A stretch of 64,000 nt of DNA from Anaerolineae bacterium. Its GTDB lineage: Bacteria > Chloroflexota > Anaerolineae > Aggregatilineales > Aggregatilineaceae. The stretch is from contig JAHDLB010000001.1 of NCBI GenBank assembly GCA_018432315.1, positions 62,001-126,000 of the forward strand, given 5' to 3'. The notes beneath the pieces were generated by a model, which saw nothing but the letters and a program-made list of their open reading frames with translations, was not told the origin of the DNA and made no database searches. Below, piece by piece: positions 35,991-44,441 of this stretch; position 1 is the first letter of the stretch; every line of letters begins with the position of its first letter. The position numbers and the translations under genes are program-made.

Positions 35991-38168
35991 TCAGCCGGCC
36001 AGTTCCGGCGGTGCCGCCTCGAACATCACGCCGATTCTGTCCGACTCGGTGACGGTGCCGTTGGGCTGCGTGGCGAACAGGACCACGATATGCGCCGCGG
36101 CGCTCGGCTCGTACACGCCGGGCAGCAGCTCGACCTGCCAGAAGCCGGTTTCCGGATCGGTGGGCGCGGTTTGCAGCGCCAGCACCTGCCCGCGCTCGTC
36201 GATCAGCGCCACGACCACGGTGAAGGTCGGCGCGCCGCGCGAGTACCCGGCCACCGGGATGATTTCGTTGGCGGGCAGTTCCGTGCGCGGCAGCGGGCTG
36301 CTGATGGATACGTACGTCTCGGCGGTGTTCACCGCGCCGAAGACCACGTCGACCCGCGCTTCGGCCTCGCGACCGCCGCCCTGGGCCGAGGTCACGTAGG
36401 CGGCGATGCTGCCGCGCGTGCCCGCCGGGGCGCTCACCGTCAGGTCAGCGGTCCAGTCACCGAGGCTGTCCACCTCGTTCGTCTTGGCGGTGGCCGGGAC
36501 CTGCACCAGGATATTCCCCTGGTCGTCGAGCGCCTCGACCACGATCTCGCCCTCGAACACGCTCTCGGCGCTCCCCGTCACGGTGAACGTCGATTCGGCC
36601 AGGGTGGTGTAGGGCAGCGGGCTGGTGATGGTGACCACCGGCACGGCGGTATCCGCGCCATAGGCCACGTTGACCGCCGCGCTGGCCGCCGGGGAGCCGT
36701 CCGCCGCTGAGGGGACGTAGGCATAGATCATGCCGCGCGTGCCCGCTTCAACCGCGAGCGTCAGCGATACCTCGAACTGGCCCGCTTCTTCCAGATCGAC
36801 CCGCTCCTCGGCCAGGACCAGGCCCAGGTTGTCCAGCGCGCGCACGACGACCGTCCCCGCACCGGCGACGGTCCCGCTGATGGTCGCTCGCGAGGGGAGA
36901 ACCGAGCCCGCCGTGGGGCTGGTGATCGCCAGCTCGACCGGCAGCGGTTCCGGCGAGGCGGGCGGGTTGGGCACGCGGATCTGCTGGCCGACGACGATCA
37001 CGCTGGCGTTGGTCAGGCAGTTGGCCTGGGCCAGCTCGGCGACCGTGCTGCCGACCTGCTGGGCGATGCTGAACAGGGTGTCGCCCGCGGCGACGGTGTA
37101 GGTGGTGGTCCAGTCTTCACGCGGCGCGCAGTTGGCCTGGAAGGTCACGTTCACCTGGTCGAAAGCGAGCACGCTGCCATCCGCCGGAGAGGTCGAGAAG
37201 GCGTAGATGTTGCCGGGCGTGTCGGCGGGCAGAATGACCGCCAGCGCGGCCTGCCAGTTGCCCTCGCCCTCCGCCGCGCTGCTGGTGACGGCCCGCTGGG
37301 CGAGCACGTTGTTGGCGCTGTCGCGCGCCTGCACCACGACGTTCCCTTCGGGGATGTTGAGGCTGGTGCCGGTCACGGTGAAGCCGTTGAGCGTGCCGAC
37401 GAACGAGCCCGCCGCCGGGCCGGTGATGCGGATCGAGCGCATGGGCGCCTCGCCGTAGATCACGCTGACGCTGGCCTGGGCCGCGACGCTGCCATCGTCC
37501 GCCGAGGTCGAGAAGGCGACGATCTTGCCGATGGTGCCCGCCGCCACGGAGACGGTGAGCGAGGCTTCCCAGTCGCCGGTGCCGCCCAGCGCCGAGCCTT
37601 CGGCGGTGGTCACCACCTCGGCCAGCACGGCATCGCCCGCGCCCAGCGCCCGCACGGTCACGACGCCTTCGTGGATGGCGGTCGCCGTGCCGGTGGCGTT
37701 GATCGCGCCGTCATTGGTGACGATGGCGCCGGGGGTCGGGCTGGTGATCGTGATCGCCGCCTGGGGGCCGGCGGTCCCATAGACGACGTTCACCTGCGCC
37801 TGGGCGACGACGCTGCCATCGTCCGCGGACACGGCGAACGCGTAGATGCTGCCCGGCGTGCCGGGATCGACGTCGACGGCCAGCGTGGCCGACCAGTCGC
37901 CGGTGCCGCCGACTTCGGGCGCGTCGGTGGTGACGGGCTGCTCGGCCAGGATGCCGCCCGTCGAGTCCAGCGCGCGGACGGTCAGGCTGTTCTCGAACAG
38001 CGCGGTGCCCGTGCCGGATACGCTGATGGCGCCGAGGTCTTCCAGAATGGTCCCGTCCGCCGGGCTGGTGATCGTGATTGCCGGGGTAGGGGTGTCGTCC
38101 TGAGCCGCGACGCTCCCAAAGGGGATCGCCAGGGCCAGGATCAGTAACGTAGCTGCCAGTCTTCGCAT
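35991..38168 (-). CDS. Secreted protein with six Gmad2-type Ig-like domains and a central LysM
   Basis: 725 residues. Signal peptide (1-22, ending SVAAQ). Three Gmad2-like beta-sandwich repeats of about 110 residues come first, each starting with a variant of ITITSPADGTILED. A LysM domain follows (about 350-400; YTVAAGDTLFSIAQQVG, IVVGQQIRVPNPP), then three more Gmad2-like repeats (ELAITSPTAGSVLP, VVTITSPLPYTTLA, YVSISSPLPRTELP). Gmad2 is known from spore-germination lipoproteins and many surface proteins; LysM binds peptidoglycan or related glycans. Probably a cell-surface scaffold or adhesion protein. Single leftward gene. Confidence 0.82.
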   Translation of the reverse strand: MRRLAATLLILALAIPFGSVAAQDDTPTPAITITSPADGTILEDLGAISVSGTGTALFENSLTVRALDSTGGILAEQPVTTDAPEVGGTGDWSATLAVDVDPGTPGSIYAFAVSADDGSVVAQAQVNVVYGTAGPQAAITITSPTPGAIVTNDGAINATGTATAIHEGVVTVRALGAGDAVLAEVVTTAEGSALGGTGDWEASLTVSVAAGTIGKIVAFSTSADDGSVAAQASVSVIYGEAPMRSIRITGPAAGSFVGTLNGFTVTGTSLNIPEGNVVVQARDSANNVLAQRAVTSSAAEGEGNWQAALAVILPADTPGNIYAFSTSPADGSVLAFDQVNVTFQANCAPREDWTTTYTVAAGDTLFSIAQQVGSTVAELAQANCLTNASVIVVGQQIRVPNPPASPEPLPVELAITSPTAGSVLPSRATISGTVAGAGTVVVRALDNLGLVLAEERVDLEEAGQFEVSLTLAVEAGTRGMIYAYVPSAADGSPAASAAVNVAYGADTAVPVVTITSPLPYTTLAESTFTVTGSAESVFEGEIVVEALDDQGNILVQVPATAKTNEVDSLGDWTADLTVSAPAGTRGSIAAYVTSAQGGGREAEARVDVVFGAVNTAETYVSISSPLPRTELPANEIIPVAGYSRGAPTFTVVVALIDERGQVLALQTAPTDPETGFWQVELLPGVYEPSAAAHIVVLFATQPNGTVTESDRIGVMFEAAPPELAG

Positions 38169-38271
38169 GGGATTGTCTCCTGAATAAGACGTTCAAGCTT
38201 GTAGTTACTATAGTAAGATAAACCACAAAACACATTTTGGACAACCACGCGCAGGTCATGATCACACGACG

Positions 38272-38303
38272 AAAAAACGACGGCGCCCCACCGGACGCCG
38301 TCG
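38272..38303 (-). terminator. Terminator of the peptide-binding-protein gene
   Basis: Read leftward: an 8-bp stem CGACGGCG / CGCCGTCG, 10-base loop, followed directly by six T. It lies 37 bases past the stop codon. Confidence 0.88.
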
Positions 38304-38339
38304 CTCGTGCTTGTGACAGGCCAGAAACGCAGCGCGTGT

Positions 38340-40097
38340 TTAGCTGCTGCCGCGCGCGGCCAACTGCGCCTCCTGGTCGATCGAACGCCAGTCGTAGTGC
38401 GGGCCGCCGAACAGGCCATCCGTCTCGAACGGGCCGCTGTACCACGGCCTGAAGAGGAGCGGATCGACGCGCAGCATCAGCGGAATCATCGGGTGCTCGC
38501 CGTCGGGTCCGAAGAACATTTCCTCGATGCGATAGTACAGCTCGGTGCGGACGGCGGGGTCGCTCTCGCGGGCGGCCTGCGCGATCAGGTCATCCACCTC
38601 GCTGCACGGGCGCAGGTAGCGGTTCTCGGATTCGCAGCCCAGGCCGGAGTCGAAGACCCAGTTGTTGGCGTCCGGATAGTCCGGCCCCCAGACGGCGGTC
38701 CACATGTTCGGGCGTTCGGCGGTGGGCACGTCAGGCTGGTAGGATTCGAGCAGCACCGAGAACTCCATCGGCTGGATGTCGAACACGTTCGCGTCGCAGC
38801 CCAGCTCACGCTCGGCAGCCGCGGCCAGGAATTCGCCCCAGTCGCCCGCCGAGTCGAACGCGTTGATCGTGATGTTCGGCAGACCTTCGCAGTTCGGGTA
38901 CCCGGCCAGCTCCATCTCCTGGCGGGCGAAGTCCGGATCGTAGCCCACGCCCACTTCGTTGATGGGCGGCGCGCCGAACATACCGGGCGGCGTGAAGTGA
39001 ATCATCGGAACGCCGCGGTTGGTTTCGACCTCGGCGATGAAGGCGTCGCGGCTGACCATGGCGCTGAACGCGCGGCGCGCGTGCACGTCGTCGAACGGCG
39101 CCTTGTCGTGCGCCATGCCGATGTAGAACACGCCCAGGTCCGAGATGTTATGCAGCTCGCCGGCGTATTCCGGATTCTCCAGCACGGACTGGAGTTCCGC
39201 CCGCGGAATCGTGCCGCTGGAGTCGATCTGGTTGTCCAGGTACAGCGCGAAGCGGGTGCCCTGGTCCTCGACCACGGACGTCACGACGCGCTCGATGTTG
39301 CCCGGCCCGCGCATGTCCGCCGGGTAGTAGGGGTTGGTCACCAGGATGCGGCGCACGCCGCGCACGAACTCATCCAGCACGAACGGGCCGTTGGTGACGA
39401 TGGTGCCCAGGTCGGTCCAGTTGTCGCCGTATTCCTCGATCGTGTCGCGCGGGACGGCGTTGAGCGTCCACAACGCGGACATGCTGAAGAAGTAGCCGGC
39501 GGGGAACTGGAGATCGATCTCGAGCGTGGTGTCGTCCAGCGCGCGGACGTTCACCAGGTCGTAGTCGGCGTCGGTCACGTCGTTGATGTCCATCCGGTTG
39601 AGGGTGTTGCACCCATCGATGATCTGGGCCACCACGGCGCCGTACAGCGAGCCAAGACGCGGATCGCAGCCGCGCTTGATGCCGTACTCGAAGTCAAAGG
39701 CGGTCACGTTGCGCAGCACCTCGCCGGTGTCGGTCGCCGGGTCCCAGCGCACCCACGGGATGTCATCGCGCAGGGTGAAGGTCCAGGTGAGGCCGTCGTC
39801 GCTGACGGACCATTCCGTCGCCGCCTCGGCGCGGATGCTGCCCGGCTGCATCGGGTCGTAGTCGGTCAGGCCCGTGAACATCGCCTCGATCATGGTGATC
39901 GAAACGATGTCGGTCGCGCGCTGCGGGTCGAAGGTGCTGACCTGGTTTGCGTTGGCGAGATACAGCGTCACCGGCTCGGTCTGGCGCACCACGCTGGTCA
40001 GCGTGATGTCGGCGTCGCCAGCCGCGGCGAAGCTGGTCGGCACGATCGCGGCGATCAGTGCCAGGACGAGAGCGAAGCGAAGGGGTAATTTTTGCAT
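38340..40097 (-). CDS. Extracellular solute-binding protein family 5 (peptide/oligosaccharide type)
   Basis: 585 residues from ATG 40097 (AGGAGA upstream; the longer frame adds 13 residues). Signal peptide (1-25, ending FAAAG). SBP_bac_5/OppA-DppA fold: NQVSTFDPQRATDIVSITM, WTFTLRDDIPWVRWDPATD, TNGPFVLDEFV, VVEDQGTRFALYLDNQID and CSEVDDLIAQAARESD. It captures peptides, nickel complexes or oligosaccharides for an ABC importer. No permease or ATPase gene is adjacent, so an orphan binding protein using a transporter encoded elsewhere. Its promoter overlaps a perfect palindrome. Confidence 0.88.
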   Translation of the reverse strand: MQKLPLRFALVLALIAAIVPTSFAAAGDADITLTSVVRQTEPVTLYLANANQVSTFDPQRATDIVSITMIEAMFTGLTDYDPMQPGSIRAEAATEWSVSDDGLTWTFTLRDDIPWVRWDPATDTGEVLRNVTAFDFEYGIKRGCDPRLGSLYGAVVAQIIDGCNTLNRMDINDVTDADYDLVNVRALDDTTLEIDLQFPAGYFFSMSALWTLNAVPRDTIEEYGDNWTDLGTIVTNGPFVLDEFVRGVRRILVTNPYYPADMRGPGNIERVVTSVVEDQGTRFALYLDNQIDSSGTIPRAELQSVLENPEYAGELHNISDLGVFYIGMAHDKAPFDDVHARRAFSAMVSRDAFIAEVETNRGVPMIHFTPPGMFGAPPINEVGVGYDPDFARQEMELAGYPNCEGLPNITINAFDSAGDWGEFLAAAAERELGCDANVFDIQPMEFSVLLESYQPDVPTAERPNMWTAVWGPDYPDANNWVFDSGLGCESENRYLRPCSEVDDLIAQAARESDPAVRTELYYRIEEMFFGPDGEHPMIPLMLRVDPLLFRPWYSGPFETDGLFGGPHYDWRSIDQEAQLAARGSS

Positions 40098-40194
40098 GGC
40101 TGGTGATTCTCCTGTGTCTTGTTGGACAAAAAACACTTGAATGGCACGGATCGATCATGGGGCCGGCGCCTCATGCCACGCGGATCGGCCATCC

Positions 40195-40230
40195 GGTTTC
40201 TTATACGAAACCTTGCTGAAGTGTTGTCAG
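40195..40230 (-). promoter_or_regulatory. Promoter of the binding-protein gene overlapped by a palindromic operator
   Basis: Leftward -35 CTGACA (40230-40225), 19-base spacer, -10 TATAAG (40205-40200). The perfect palindrome GGTTTC-N6-GAAACC (40195-40212) covers the -10 box, as expected for a repressor site. Confidence 0.6.
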
Positions 40231-40286
40231 TGGCTGGCCGCCGGGTGACCGCCCGTTGGGCACCGGGCGCCGCGGGCAAGATCAGG

Positions 40287-40314
40287 TATAATGGCGTTAT
40301 GTAAGTGGCATAAC
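40287..40314 (+). promoter_or_regulatory. NLR gene -10 element with adjacent inverted repeat
   Basis: A perfect TATAAT (40287-40292) without a good -35 is followed four bases on by the inverted repeat GTTATG-N7-CATAAC (40296-40314). The repeat would overlap the transcription start. This arrangement suggests an activator- or repressor-controlled promoter. Confidence 0.55.
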
Positions 40315-40350
40315 AAGTCCTGCGCAAAGGTAACCTCACCCGGCCAGACG

Positions 40351-42732
40351 ATGACAACCGAACTCCGCATCTTCATCAGCTCCAAAATGACCGAACTCGC
40401 CGCCGAGCGCGGGGCGCTGCACCGGCTGCTGCCCGCGCTGAGCAGCGACCTGGTGGCGCTCCAGCCGTGGGTGTTCGAGGACGACGCGCCCGCCGCCGAC
40501 GCCTCGATCCGCAGCGTGTACCTGGACGCGCTCAAGCGGTCGGCGCTGTACCTGGGCCTGTTCTGGAACGAGTACGGCGAATGGACGATCGACGAGTTCG
40601 AGCGGGCGACCGAGTGGGGCATCGACCGGCACATCTACGTCAAAAACGTGGACGCCGCGCGGCGCGACGAACGGCTGCAAGCCTTCCTCGACGAGCAGAG
40701 CAACGTGATCGCGGGTATCACGCCCAAGTGGTTCGAGTCCGTGGACGAGCTGGTCGAGCAGGTGCGCAAGTCGATCGCGGTGTGGCTGCGCGACCGGCTG
40801 CTCCGGCGGCCCGGCGACACGAGCGCCGCGCTGATCGCGTTCAGTGACGACGTGCCCGGCCTGCCGCACCGGTTGATCGGGCGGGACGCGGCGCTCGGCG
40901 AGATCCGGCGGCTGTTGGACGAGGGCGGGCGCGTGCTGCTGCAAGGCTTCGGCGGCATGGGCAAGAGCGCGCTGGCCGCGTCGGCGGCGGCGGACTGGCT
41001 CGACGAGGATCGCGGCGCGGTGTTGTGGCTGCGCGCCGGGAGCGACAGCGCCGGCACCCTGTTCGAGGCGCTGGCCCGCCCGCTAGGCGCGCAGGCTGAG
41101 GTCGCCCAGGCGCCGGGCGACGAACAGGCCAAGACCGTCCGGCGGCTGCTGGCCGAGCACGCGGTGTCGCTGGTGGTGCTCGACGACGTGTGGGACGGCG
41201 CCGCGCTCAACCAGGTGATCAAGGCGATCCCGCGCCGGACGCCGGTGCTGGTCACCGCACAGCAGCGCTATGCCCTGGATCACATCATCGAGGTGGGCAA
41301 GCTGGCCGAGGCCGACGCGCTCGCCCTGCTGGGCGCCTACGCCGGGCAGGACGTCCGCGATGACCCCGCCGCGCGCGAGCTGTGCCAGCAGGTGGGCTAT
41401 CACGCCTTCGCGCTGGAGATCGCCGGGAAGACGCTCAAGGTGGACCGCATCGCGCCCGGCGAGCTGCTGGCGCGCATCGCTGCCGCGCCGCACGACCTCG
41501 CCATGCCCGAAGACTTCGCCGAGGAGGGCCGCACCAGCACCACCGAGCTGCTGACCGCCAGCCTCGTCGCGCTCGACGACGACGCGCGGCAGGCGTTCCT
41601 GGCGTTCGGCGGGATGTTCGCGCCGCAGGCCACGCCCGAACTGCTGGCCCGGTCGATGGCGCGGGACGAGGCGGACGTGACCGAGGCGCTGATCACGCTC
41701 CAGCGGCGCGGGCTGGCCGACCGGGTGCGCGAATCCGACCGGGCGGCGGCGTTCTACCGCGTGCACGACCTGGCGCACAGCTACGCGCGGGCGGTGGCCG
41801 GTGAGGCCGAGTCCCGGCGGCGGGCCGTGCTCGACGCCTGCCGGGCCTACGCCGAGGGCCACGAGAGCGACCTGCCCGCGCTGGATGCCGAGCTGCCCAA
41901 CCTGCTGGGCGCGGCGGACGCGGCCCGCCAGGGCGGCGACGATGGCGTGCTGGTGGCGATCATGCGGGCGCTGGCCGGTCCGTACCTGCTGGCCTACGGG
42001 CACACGCCCCGCTATCTCGATCTGCTGGTGACGGCGGTCGAGGCGGCGGCGCGGCTGGGGCCGGACCACGACGAAACGCGCCATTTCATGCTGGGGCGCT
42101 GCGGGAACATCCACTACGACCGCGGCGACCTGCCCGGCGCGCTGACCTGCTACCAGGGCGCGCTGGCGCTGGCCCGCGACCTGAACCGCCGCGACCGCGA
42201 GGCGATGCTGCTCTGCGCGGTGGGCAAGGTGCTGGCCGACCAGGGCGCTGACGGGGCCGGGGATCACTTCGCCGAGGCGTACCGGATCGCGACGGGGCTG
42301 GACGAGGGCTTCCTGGTGGCGTTCGTGCTGGAGCACCAGGGCTATTACGCCCAGGTGCGGGGCGATTTCGAGGCGGCGCGCGCCATCTTCGCCGAGGAGG
42401 CCGAGCTGGCGGCGCGCATCAACGACGACGAGACGCGCTTCTTCGCCCTGCTCAACCTGGGATCGGCGGAGCACAAGCTCGACCGGCTTGACGCGGCGCT
42501 GGCCCAACACCGCGCGGCCCTGGCGCTGGCCGAGGCGGCGGACAACCCGATCTGGCAGGCGCACGCGCTCCAGTCGATGGGCGAGGACCATCACCGGCTG
42601 GGTGACGCTGACCCGGCGCGCCAGTGTCTGGGCCGGGCCCGGAGCCTGTTCCACGAGAGCGGGATGCAGGCCAAAGTGGCCGAGGTCGAAGCGTATATGC
42701 AATCATCTGACTACCCGGTCGCACCGGAATAG
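40351..42732 (+). CDS. DUF4062-NB-ARC-TPR protein (bacterial NLR/STAND NTPase)
   Basis: 793 residues from ATG 40351; the frame opens earlier, but LRIFISSKMTELAAERGAL at the start fits a DUF4062 N-terminus. Domains: DUF4062 (about 1-120; a TIR-like fold family used as an effector or adaptor), NB-ARC (about 175-430) with P-loop GFGGMGKSAL (about 200), Walker B SLVVLDDVWD (about 275) and GYHAFALEIAG in place of the GLPLAL motif, a winged helix (about 430-520) and TPR repeats (about 585-780; GDLPGALTCYQGALALARDL). Such STAND proteins act as ligand-triggered switches, many in phage defence. The ribosome site is weak. It forms a likely operon with the following subtilase, 18 bases downstream. Confidence 0.88.
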   Translation: MTTELRIFISSKMTELAAERGALHRLLPALSSDLVALQPWVFEDDAPAADASIRSVYLDALKRSALYLGLFWNEYGEWTIDEFERATEWGIDRHIYVKNVDAARRDERLQAFLDEQSNVIAGITPKWFESVDELVEQVRKSIAVWLRDRLLRRPGDTSAALIAFSDDVPGLPHRLIGRDAALGEIRRLLDEGGRVLLQGFGGMGKSALAASAAADWLDEDRGAVLWLRAGSDSAGTLFEALARPLGAQAEVAQAPGDEQAKTVRRLLAEHAVSLVVLDDVWDGAALNQVIKAIPRRTPVLVTAQQRYALDHIIEVGKLAEADALALLGAYAGQDVRDDPAARELCQQVGYHAFALEIAGKTLKVDRIAPGELLARIAAAPHDLAMPEDFAEEGRTSTTELLTASLVALDDDARQAFLAFGGMFAPQATPELLARSMARDEADVTEALITLQRRGLADRVRESDRAAAFYRVHDLAHSYARAVAGEAESRRRAVLDACRAYAEGHESDLPALDAELPNLLGAADAARQGGDDGVLVAIMRALAGPYLLAYGHTPRYLDLLVTAVEAAARLGPDHDETRHFMLGRCGNIHYDRGDLPGALTCYQGALALARDLNRRDREAMLLCAVGKVLADQGADGAGDHFAEAYRIATGLDEGFLVAFVLEHQGYYAQVRGDFEAARAIFAEEAELAARINDDETRFFALLNLGSAEHKLDRLDAALAQHRAALALAEAADNPIWQAHALQSMGEDHHRLGDADPARQCLGRARSLFHESGMQAKVAEVEAYMQSSDYPVAPE

Positions 42733-42750
42733 ATCGATCAGGAGGATACC

Positions 42751-43818
42751 ATGAGACGCACTGCACGATACCTGCTGGTTGCCGCCATCCTGGCGTTGGC
42801 CCTCGGGCTGTTGACCCCGATCCCTGGCGCGCGCGCCCAGGGCCCCTACGACGTCGTGATCCTGGTCGTGGACGACTTTGGGGAAACCGACCTGGACGAA
42901 CTTGCGCCCGAGCAGTACGAGCCGGGCGAAACCTGCGTTGTCAGCCTGGAAGGGCAGGCGTTCGCCGTGCGGGGCGTCTCGGCGGAGCCGATCGACGAGG
43001 CGCACGGCGACATCGTGATAAGCGAGATCGAGGACCTGCTCCCCGGTGAAGCGAGCGCGATCCCGATCGTGCCGGTCGAGATCCAGGGGCTGACCACCGA
43101 GGAGGCCGCCGGCGCCCTGCTGGACGCGGTGGCCGCCCATCCCGCCGACGTGTACGTGATCAATATGAGCTTCGCGATCATCCCGTGCGAGCACATCCAG
43201 GCGTTCGCCGAGTTCGGCGGTCAGATGCTCAGCGCGCGCGACGCGAAGGATCTCAACCGCTATCGCGGGCTGTTCAACCGCGCCGTGCTGTTCTATGACG
43301 ACACGGTGTTCCCGGTCATGTCGCAGAAGGCGCAGACCGCCACCGATCTCGACCCGCTGCAAACCGCGCTGGTGAACCTGGACGCCCCGGCGATCCCGGT
43401 GGCCGCGGCGGGCAACTTTGGCCTGGATTACCCGTTCTGGCCGGGGGCATGGGGCCAGGTGATCAGCGTCAGCGCGGCGGAGGGCGAGGGCTTCACCAGC
43501 GACGCGTGGGACAAGAAGAAGGACACGCCGCTGCTCACCAACGACGCCGACCAGCCCGGCCAGCGGAAGCGCATCTCGAACTACGGCGAGGTGATGCTGC
43601 CCGGCGAGTACGGCGCCAGCGTGGGCGAGGTGTCGGGGACGTCGTTCGCGGCCCCGCGCCTGAGCGTGGTGCTGGCCCAGTATGCCGCCGCGGTCGGCCC
43701 GGCGTTCTGCCAGACGGGTGACGGGCGTCCGGCCCTGGCGACCGGCGACTGGGACAACCTGACGCTGGTCCAGGCCGCCCAGGCCCACTGCCCGGACCTG
43801 CTGCCGTTCATCCCGTGA
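42751..43818 (+). CDS. Secreted subtilisin-like (S8) peptidase
   Basis: 355 residues, AGGAGG seven bases before ATG. Signal peptide (1-29, ending ARAQ). Subtilase triad in order: Asp41/42 in LVVDDFGET, H85 in DEAHGDIV and S298 in SGTSFAAP, with the oxyanion Asn in VAAAGNFG. Short for a subtilase, without an obvious propeptide; two or more Cys pairs may form disulfides. Starts 18 bases after the NLR gene with no terminator between, so cotranscription is likely, although the protein should be exported while the NLR is cytosolic. Confidence 0.83.
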   Translation: MRRTARYLLVAAILALALGLLTPIPGARAQGPYDVVILVVDDFGETDLDELAPEQYEPGETCVVSLEGQAFAVRGVSAEPIDEAHGDIVISEIEDLLPGEASAIPIVPVEIQGLTTEEAAGALLDAVAAHPADVYVINMSFAIIPCEHIQAFAEFGGQMLSARDAKDLNRYRGLFNRAVLFYDDTVFPVMSQKAQTATDLDPLQTALVNLDAPAIPVAAAGNFGLDYPFWPGAWGQVISVSAAEGEGFTSDAWDKKKDTPLLTNDADQPGQRKRISNYGEVMLPGEYGASVGEVSGTSFAAPRLSVVLAQYAAAVGPAFCQTGDGRPALATGDWDNLTLVQAAQAHCPDLLPFIP

Positions 43819-43868
43819 CGCGATCCGGCGCGGTTTGGTGGTTTTCGACAAATGCGCCAATTGGGGTC

Positions 43869-43897
43869 TTGACTCCGGCACGAAATGGGGTTAAGGT
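43869..43897 (+). promoter_or_regulatory. Promoter of the lysine biosynthesis operon
   Basis: -35 TTGACT (43869-43874), 17-base spacer, -10 TAAGGT (43892-43897). The start of transcription should be near 43904, about 370 bases before lysW. Confidence 0.65.
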
Positions 43898-43937
43898 AGT
43901 TTCGTGTTCGGCAAATCAGTCAAACGGACGTTGAACT

Positions 43938-43985
43938 ATGTCGCTCGGTAAGCAGCTCAAGGTGAAGAAGACCAACCTCCCGTAG
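43938..43985 (+). CDS. Leader peptide 1 (Lys-rich mini-ORF)
   Basis: A 15-codon ORF reading MSLGKQLKVKKTNLP then TAG. Four of its 15 codons are Lys AAG (positions 5, 8, 10 and 11). It is followed by an antiterminator/terminator pair, the layout of an amino-acid attenuator. The ribosome site is weak. Leader-peptide attenuation of the lysine cluster has been described for Thermus thermophilus; here the evidence is codon content and RNA pairing only. Confidence 0.65.
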   Translation: MSLGKQLKVKKTNLP

Positions 43986-44060
43986 GACGGGTGGACGTCT
44001 GCTGCTTGCCCCGATCGAACAAGCGCCAACCAGAAGCCACTCGTCAGCGAGTGGCTTTTT
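43986..44060 (+). terminator. Attenuator 1: antiterminator and intrinsic terminator
   Basis: Terminator: GCCACTCG (44036-44043), loop TCAG, CGAGTGGC (44048-44055), two more A-T pairs, then T5. Antiterminator: GACGGGTGG (43986-43994), directly after the leader stop codon, pairs with CCACTCGTC (44037-44045) through 9 bp with a single G-U. A ribosome stalled at the Lys codons would leave it free; one at the stop codon would cover it, so the terminator would form. Confidence 0.75.
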
Positions 44061-44080
44061 CGTTGAGAAGGAACCGGTCC

Positions 44081-44143
44081 ATGCCAACCAGCAATCTGTG
44101 CATCAAGAAGTCGAAGAAGGGTCCTCCCCCCTGGCGGCGATAG
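44081..44143 (+). CDS. Leader peptide 2 (Lys/Arg-rich mini-ORF)
   Basis: A 20-codon ORF with AAGGA seven bases upstream, reading MPTSNLCIKKSKKGPPPWRR then TAG. It has four Lys (AAG AAG TCG AAG AAG) followed by three consecutive Pro codons, a stall-prone stretch that normally needs EF-P, and two Arg. Another terminator follows. It resembles leader 1 around KK and may be a duplicate of it. Confidence 0.65.
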   Translation: MPTSNLCIKKSKKGPPPWRR

Positions 44144-44180
44144 TGCCGGTAGCGTTCTTGATGCTGGGTTGACCAGGTGA

Positions 44181-44216
44181 GCGCCCTCCCGGAATATCGC
44201 CGGAGAGGGCGCTTTT
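44181..44216 (+). terminator. Attenuator 2: intrinsic terminator before lysW
   Basis: GCGCCCTC (44181-44188) pairs with GAGGGCGC (44205-44212); an inner CCGG/CCGG helix extends it past a bulged A, and TTTT follows. No clear alternative pairing partner was found for this one. Confidence 0.75.
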
Positions 44217-44273
44217 CGTTTGCCTGTGCCGATACCGTCCGAAAGCAAGCCGAAGTTGAACGAGGAGACAACC

Positions 44274-44441
44274 ATGCAAGCCGAATGTGTCGAATGTGGA
44301 GCCGTGATCGAGGTGCCCGAAGACGTGATGCAGGGCGAGATCCTGCCGTGCGCCGACTGTGGCGTCGAGCTGGAAGTGATCGCGCTGGAGCCGCTGGCGC
44401 TGGACCTGGCGCCGTTGGAAATGGAAGACTGGGGCGAATGA
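44274..44441 (+). CDS. lysW: LysW, amino-group carrier protein
   Basis: 55 residues from ATG 44274 with GAGGAG upstream; the frame opens 18 codons earlier over the terminator and is not used. Zinc-ribbon Cys pairs (CVEC and CADC) and an acidic C-terminus ending in EDWGE, the LysW signature. The terminal Glu gamma-carboxyl carries alpha-aminoadipate, and then lysine, through the pathway, protecting its amino group. First gene of the operon, its stop overlapping the lysX start (ATGA). Confidence 0.95.
   Translation: MQAECVECGAVIEVPEDVMQGEILPCADCGVELEVIALEPLALDLAPLEMEDWGE

Noticed and set aside
42751-43818. The subtilase as a cytosolic effector of the NLR
   Set aside because: A clear Sec signal peptide points to export, so this simple reading was not adopted; only the genetic linkage is reported.
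44220-44273. An N-terminal extension of LysW starting at TTG
   Set aside because: It would begin at the base of terminator 2. LysW proteins start directly at the zinc ribbon, and ATG 44274 has a good ribosome site.
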